DNA from: Flaccisagitta enflata
Lineage: Eukaryota > Chaetognatha > Sagittoidea > Aphragmophora
Reading direction: 5' to 3'
Assembly: GCA_965153355.1 (NCBI GenBank)
Contig: OZ231128.1
Span: 21,018,001-21,082,000, forward strand
Length of the DNA: 64,000 nucleotides
Shown here piece by piece: positions 59,962-64,000 of the stretch (positions are counted from its first letter, which is position 1; every line of letters begins with the position of its first letter). A program made the position numbers and the translations under genes. The notes beneath the pieces were generated by a model, which was not told the DNA's origin, did no database searches, and saw only the letters and a list, made by a program, of their open reading frames with translations.

Positions 59962-60750
59962 CTAATCCATTTGGTTTCCTCCTTCTTTGCGTAGGCCATT
60001 CGCCACAACTCGTCCCTCACTCGTCTGCGCAGCCCACTGGTACAACTGGTAACCACATGTTCCGTCCAACTCTTCGTAATTCGCAGCTGCACATCGACAA
60101 TGATGATGGGCGAAAAAATCGAGTATTTCGGCCTTTGTCGGTCTCCTCGGAGTTAGGGGTACGTACTCGGACGACGCCGACGCAGCGAATCTACGGGTCA
60201 TCTCCGCCCACTCGTGAATTGGACCTCCAGTCGTCACTGGTGTATCCAACAACACCATCGTATCCGTCTCCGCGTCGCTTTCCACGTCATCCATTGCGCA
60301 CGCCCCGTCTTTTGCGTGTCCTTGGTCGGACGAAGTAGCAGCAGAAGACGAAGAGGGAGTCGACGCAGAAGTGTGCGATGTTGCACAGAAGCAGAAATCC
60401 GTACAGGTACAGCATGCGGTAACGACGTGGACCAAATTTGACAAGTCTGGTTCAACTTGCCCTTCCACTGCGCTGTCGGGTTTCACTTGGTTCGGTTCAC
60501 ACGCACCATCATCCACCATCACCACCTCGGTACCCTCCAACTTTTCTTCATCCATTGTTAGTCGCGACACCCATTCCTCCAATCCCTCGTAACCTTCACA
60601 CCAAAGCCCACCAGATGCAAATTTGTTCACATCGTCCTGGTCGCACCTCACCTTTGCATCACCACCTGTCTCGCCTCCCACACCCACCACCACATCACCC
60701 GCCTTCATGTGTGCCAAACTCTCTACACCATCACATATGTTGCTTCCCAT
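59962..60750 (-). CDS. Unrecognised acidic protein, 262 residues
   Basis: Start chosen at the ATG at 60,750; the open frame extends slightly upstream without ATG. Gly/Val/Asp-rich N-terminal half, then a Cys cluster (C-C-T-C-T-D-F-C-F-C) near residue 120, a Ser/Thr/Ala-rich stretch, and a C-terminal part with P-L-T-P-R-R-P-T-K and H-H-H-C-R-C. Unknown family. It lies in the same strand series as the capsid gene and has no visible introns. Confidence 0.45.
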   Translation of the reverse strand: MGSNICDGVESLAHMKAGDVVVGVGGETGGDAKVRCDQDDVNKFASGGLWCEGYEGLEEWVSRLTMDEEKLEGTEVVMVDDGACEPNQVKPDSAVEGQVEPDLSNLVHVVTACCTCTDFCFCATSHTSASTPSSSSAATSSDQGHAKDGACAMDDVESDAETDTMVLLDTPVTTGGPIHEWAEMTRRFAASASSEYVPLTPRRPTKAEILDFFAHHHCRCAAANYEELDGTCGYQLYQWAAQTSEGRVVANGLRKEGGNQMD

Positions 60751-60779
60751 CTTTCCACCGCGTTCTCTTTCCAAAAATA

Positions 60780-61136
60780 CAGTCCACAGTGTTTAATGCA
60801 GTAACGTTAATAACCAATGTCAATTTCCACACAATTTCTCGTCAATCTAATGATATTTGCAGATTAAAAATAGACATTTTTAACACCACATTTGTAAGCG
60901 TAACATTTGAAACCATAAACCATAACGGTAATTAGTCAATACAATCCAATACACAAAAAGTATAAAATCAAAATCAATGAGGCTCTACTCATGTCTGAAC
61001 GAGGGGTTTAAATTAGTTGAACCTTCTGACCTGAGAAGATAAGCCACCAATTTTTAACCATTTCGGCTGTACAAATGCAAAGTTTATAATTACTCAATCA
61101 AAATCAATTGTTACATGCTTTCTCCCATTCATTTTA
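60780..61136. other. AT-rich intergenic region
   Basis: No gene or repeat recognised. Probably the promoter side of the gene at 60,750 and the 3' side of the gene at 61,137. Confidence 0.5.
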
Positions 61137-62507
61137 TCACTCCCACAACAAATCTTCGCGGGTGTAGACGTAGACATTTTCACCACCAACATCGGCGTTG
61201 TCGTTGTCTACGTCGCGGTTGCCATCGTAAACATTTTCACCACCAGCATCGGCATTGTCGTTGTCAACGTCGCGGTTGTAGACGTAGACATTTTCACCAC
61301 CAGCGTCGGCGTTGTCGTTGTTAACGCCACCACCATCGCCACCGACGTTGTCGACGTTGCTAGGGACCAACAGATTCATCGCCATCTCCCATGTTTCCGC
61401 CGACATCGCCACCCATACCTCACTGCCATCGTTAACATATGCCAGCGCCTTCTCCATTAATCTTTCACCGTATTCTTTGTCGCGATTCTCACCACCGGCG
61501 TCAACGCCATCGACAGCGTCATTGCCATCGTCGCCACTGGCACCGTTAACGCCGTCGTCGTCATTGTCGCCACTGACGTCGGCGCCGTTGACGCCGTCGT
61601 TGCCATCTTCACCACCGGCGTCGTTGACGCCATCGTCGGCATCCACGTCACCCACGTCGGCGTCATTGACACCGTCGTCGTTGTCGTCGACATCTTCATC
61701 ATCGACGTCGATGGCGTCGTTATTGTTGTCACTGACATCGCCGACAACGTCGCCATCATCGTCGACATCGTCGTCGTCGCCGTTGTCGATGTTGCCTACA
61801 CCGCCAATCGCACCACTACCACAGGCCTTCACCGACCTCCACTTCTCAAAAAGCCTCTGGCATTGCCGCTTTTCGCGCTGCCATTCATCCATGCGCCCAT
61901 GCCACTGCTGATCAATCCTCCTCCGTTTGAACCTTTCGGGCTCGTCGCTCGCGTTCATCACCTGGCCCTCTACTTCAAACTCCGCCGACTTCAACTCCCA
62001 CTCCTTGTCAATCCTCCTCTTCCTACCCGCAACACGGACGCACTCACTGTACACCTTCGAACCAACCGCCATCACCCCCTTCACGTAGGCCGCCATCTTC
62101 GTCAATGAGTACGACGTCCCCTCGGGCGCCGCAACACCGGATGCATTCGGGTCCTCCAATGACGATAGTGGACCACGTGTCAGCGCAAGTGAGTTTTCAG
62201 AGTCTGTCTTCTCGTATCTCCACACGGCACCACCGTAATCATCCAATGCGATTCTCGGTGGCTTTTTGCGATCCTCGCCTTCCTTGCCATCGGCGCTGTC
62301 CTTCAGCGGTACACATATCAGCCTGTAATGTTCTATGCAATTGTTGTTCAGCCCGTTGATGAATTGCTCCACTTCGTCGATCATCTGAAGAACATACTCC
62401 TTCCCGGGGTATTTCCCCCTTGCCCACGCCTCCAACAGAATACAAAACCAGAAATTTTTTTTGCACATTGACGCGTGCACGTGAGTGGTAGGCAAACCGG
62501 CAAACAT
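61137..62507 (-). CDS. 456-residue protein with a long Asp/Asn/Gly/Val repeat domain
   Basis: ATG 62,507, TGA at 61,137-61,139. Residues 1-230 are of ordinary composition with a Cys/Trp/Phe-rich start and two basic patches (R-K-R-R-I-D and K-R-R-R-I-D). Residues about 240-350 are an acidic array of D-D-D-V-D, N-D-D-G-V-N-D-A and similar units. A short normal segment follows (A-M-S-A-E-T-W-E-M-A-M-N-L-L), then three copies of an about 20-residue unit with core N-D-N-A-D-A-G-G-E-N-V-Y. Family unknown. The acidic repeats might bind cations or the basic core proteins; this is inference. Confidence 0.55.
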   Translation of the reverse strand: MFAGLPTTHVHASMCKKNFWFCILLEAWARGKYPGKEYVLQMIDEVEQFINGLNNNCIEHYRLICVPLKDSADGKEGEDRKKPPRIALDDYGGAVWRYEKTDSENSLALTRGPLSSLEDPNASGVAAPEGTSYSLTKMAAYVKGVMAVGSKVYSECVRVAGRKRRIDKEWELKSAEFEVEGQVMNASDEPERFKRRRIDQQWHGRMDEWQREKRQCQRLFEKWRSVKACGSGAIGGVGNIDNGDDDDVDDDGDVVGDVSDNNNDAIDVDDEDVDDNDDGVNDADVGDVDADDGVNDAGGEDGNDGVNGADVSGDNDDDGVNGASGDDGNDAVDGVDAGGENRDKEYGERLMEKALAYVNDGSEVWVAMSAETWEMAMNLLVPSNVDNVGGDGGGVNNDNADAGGENVYVYNRDVDNDNADAGGENVYDGNRDVDNDNADVGGENVYVYTREDLLWE

Positions 62508-62629
62508 TCTCTTTTATTGGTGGGTAAACCTGCATATATAGTATATACAATATTTATATACATTCACAAATAACACGACTAACAAACTTAATCAATACAT
62601 TGTCATTTTTACATCAATCACAACAAATT

Positions 62630-63070
62630 TTACTCGGAGTCACTACTGTCACTGGACCCGCTCTCACTACTAGAACTAGAAGACGAAGAGCTTGACGACG
62701 AATCAGAGCTGCTACTTGAAGCGTCAGACACCTCATCCACCTTCATCTTCTTTGTCGACTTCTCTTTCTTAGTTTTCTTCTTCCGTTTACTCCCAGCTTT
62801 CGAACCAGACTTCTTTGCCATAGTTCCCTTCTTTGCTGCCTTTTTTTTCACAGTTTCCTTTTTTTTCGGTTTCTTCAAATCCTTTTTTTTCACTCCACCG
62901 ACTGGGTTTTTTTTTCTTTCTTTCTTTTCATTTTTCTCCATAGTTTTCATATCTTCCCTATAAGTCTCCAAAGCATCACTAGTTTCTGTTGTAGTCGACT
63001 TCACTCCCTCTTGCAAATTTCCACGCATTTTAACAGCAATGGCTTGTAGCGCATCAGTAGAAATTGCCAT
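62630..63070 (-). CDS. Lys-rich protein with poly-Ser acidic tail
   Basis: 146 residues from ATG 63,070. A 40-residue helical N-terminus (A-L-Q-A-I-A-V-K-M) is followed by about 65 residues dominated by Lys (K-K-x-x-K-K repeats, as in histone H1 tails) and a C-terminal run of Ser with Asp and Glu. It resembles nucleolar or DNA-condensing proteins. Next to a capsid-type gene it may be a second core protein. Low complexity prevents family assignment. Confidence 0.5.
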   Translation of the reverse strand: MAISTDALQAIAVKMRGNLQEGVKSTTTETSDALETYREDMKTMEKNEKKERKKNPVGGVKKKDLKKPKKKETVKKKAAKKGTMAKKSGSKAGSKRKKKTKKEKSTKKMKVDEVSDASSSSSDSSSSSSSSSSSSESGSSDSSDSE

Positions 63071-63120
63071 CTGAAGTTTTTTTTTTCACAATAATCAATA
63101 GCATCAATACAAATTGAGAT

Positions 63121-63990
63121 CTAATCAATTTTTTTAACAATATTCAATACAAACCTCAAAGACTGAGACTTTAAACAACAGCCAAAATCAAAAGCCTTAA
63201 AATCATTATTTAACACAGAAAAGCTAATACTGCGCATTCCAGCGTAACTAAAACGCTTATAATTTGACATAAGCTTCCGCTCCATCAAATCATAACTACA
63301 TACAACTCCATATCTACCACCATTGAAATATACAGCAGGTTCTACGCATCTGTCAATTACTAAATGACACACCCTATCCGATTCATTGAAAAAGTGCACT
63401 GGGGTACCACAGGTCAAACGTTTGCATATTTTCATCATATCAGCACCACTGTTGGGTACCAAAACCTTGTCTCCATTCTTTCCACTTTTACCATCAGATA
63501 CTTCCGCTTTAAATCCCATAAATTCAAACAAGTTAACAGAGGCAAAAAGTACACAATACTCATCCAACATTAGTTCAAATGCACCATCTACAAAACGCAA
63601 CGAAAATACAGTCTCTACTTCATCTTTCCTTCCTTTATCACGACTCTCCGGCTCGTCTTCTTTATTTCTAACACATTTACTCTTGTACAAAAAATCATTA
63701 AAAACGGCACATCTCAATTGCTGAGCAAATTCATTAAAACTACTAAACACAAAACTGTACTCCTTTACAGATTCCACCTGTATTTCAGTCGTATCAAAAC
63801 CATAATACATTTGAAAAGTAAGCCTCTTTTCGATAGTCGGGAGTCTAAAATCAGTCACATTCACATACAAGTCCTTTTTACCTCCAGAATCAGGATATAA
63901 TCCAGGGAGATTCATATGAAAACCACTCGTTTCTTTCAGATAACACCCGTTAGATCGCGAGTCGATTTGGATCTCCTGCACGGTCTCCAT
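63121..63990 (-). CDS. Possible penton-type (single jelly-roll) minor capsid protein
   Basis: ATG at 63,990, only ten bases from the window edge, and the frame stays open to the edge, so the start could lie further out. About 290 residues, rich in alternating hydrophobic/polar strands. An early L-P-G-L-Y...K-D-L-Y-V-N-V-T-D-F-R-L-P block, then late V-x-x-D-R-C-x-E-P...F-N-G-G-R-Y, Y-K-R-F-S-Y and I-S-F-S-V-L-N-N-D ending in S-L-R-F-V-L-N-I-V, echo the layout of Polinton and adintovirus penton proteins. The similarity is by layout only. Confidence 0.4.
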   Translation of the reverse strand: METVQEIQIDSRSNGCYLKETSGFHMNLPGLYPDSGGKKDLYVNVTDFRLPTIEKRLTFQMYYGFDTTEIQVESVKEYSFVFSSFNEFAQQLRCAVFNDFLYKSKCVRNKEDEPESRDKGRKDEVETVFSLRFVDGAFELMLDEYCVLFASVNLFEFMGFKAEVSDGKSGKNGDKVLVPNSGADMMKICKRLTCGTPVHFFNESDRVCHLVIDRCVEPAVYFNGGRYGVVCSYDLMERKLMSNYKRFSYAGMRSISFSVLNNDFKAFDFGCCLKSQSLRFVLNIVKKID

Positions 63991-64000
63991 TCTCGTCACC

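Overview
The window is eukaryotic and almost certainly metazoan nuclear DNA. Genes are broken by short GT-AG introns, long TC/GA/CA/GTT microsatellites are common, several mobile elements are nested, and an 18.6 kb satellite array fills the middle. No rRNA or tRNA gene, CRISPR array or bacterial operon was seen. The species cannot be named from the sequence; a marine or aquatic invertebrate is only a guess.

Region 1 (1-21,590) is repeat-rich host DNA. Two near-identical copies of a transposon lie in opposite orientation (about 1-4,220 on minus, 15,967-20,726 on plus). Each carries a three-exon gene for a probable Mutator-like DDE transposase (684 codons including the stop in the right copy) and, on the opposite strand, an ORF with the zinc-binding loop of His-Me finger (I-PpoI-type) homing endonucleases. 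The right copy has 627-bp direct terminal repeats and a 4-bp AAAA duplication; an uninterrupted relative of its target site lies at 11,820-12,300. Between the copies are three exons of an unrecognised host gene ending in a very long polyglutamine tract (7,998-10,668, minus), a 57-bp minisatellite, a retrotransposon gag-like fragment and several dispersed repeats.

Region 2 (21,595-40,200) is a head-to-tail array of about 19 units of about 970 bp. Each unit contains imperfect inverted repeats about 605 bp apart, suggesting the satellite grew from a small non-autonomous DNA transposon.

Region 3 (40,411-64,000) is the main discovery: an endogenous virus-like element with introns. On plus are an unknown zinc-finger/repeat protein gene and a 17-exon gene for an HUH-type nuclease plus superfamily 3 helicase (parvovirus NS1-type Rep). 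Converging on them from minus are a Polinton/adintovirus-type DNA polymerase B, a small Arg-rich protein, a multi-exon double jelly-roll major capsid protein, a protein with a linker-histone-like winged helix, acidic and Lys-rich proteins, and at the window edge a possible penton-type capsid protein. A parvovirus-type Rep next to a Polinton-type polymerase and capsid recalls bidnaviruses (Rep plus Polinton PolB) and adomaviruses (SF3 helicase plus adintovirus-like capsid), but I do not know this combination as a described group. The polymerase has a frame break and perhaps a stop, and the two plus-strand genes carry in-frame TAG codons, so this copy may be decaying. Integrase, packaging ATPase and maturation protease were not found and may lie beyond 64,000.
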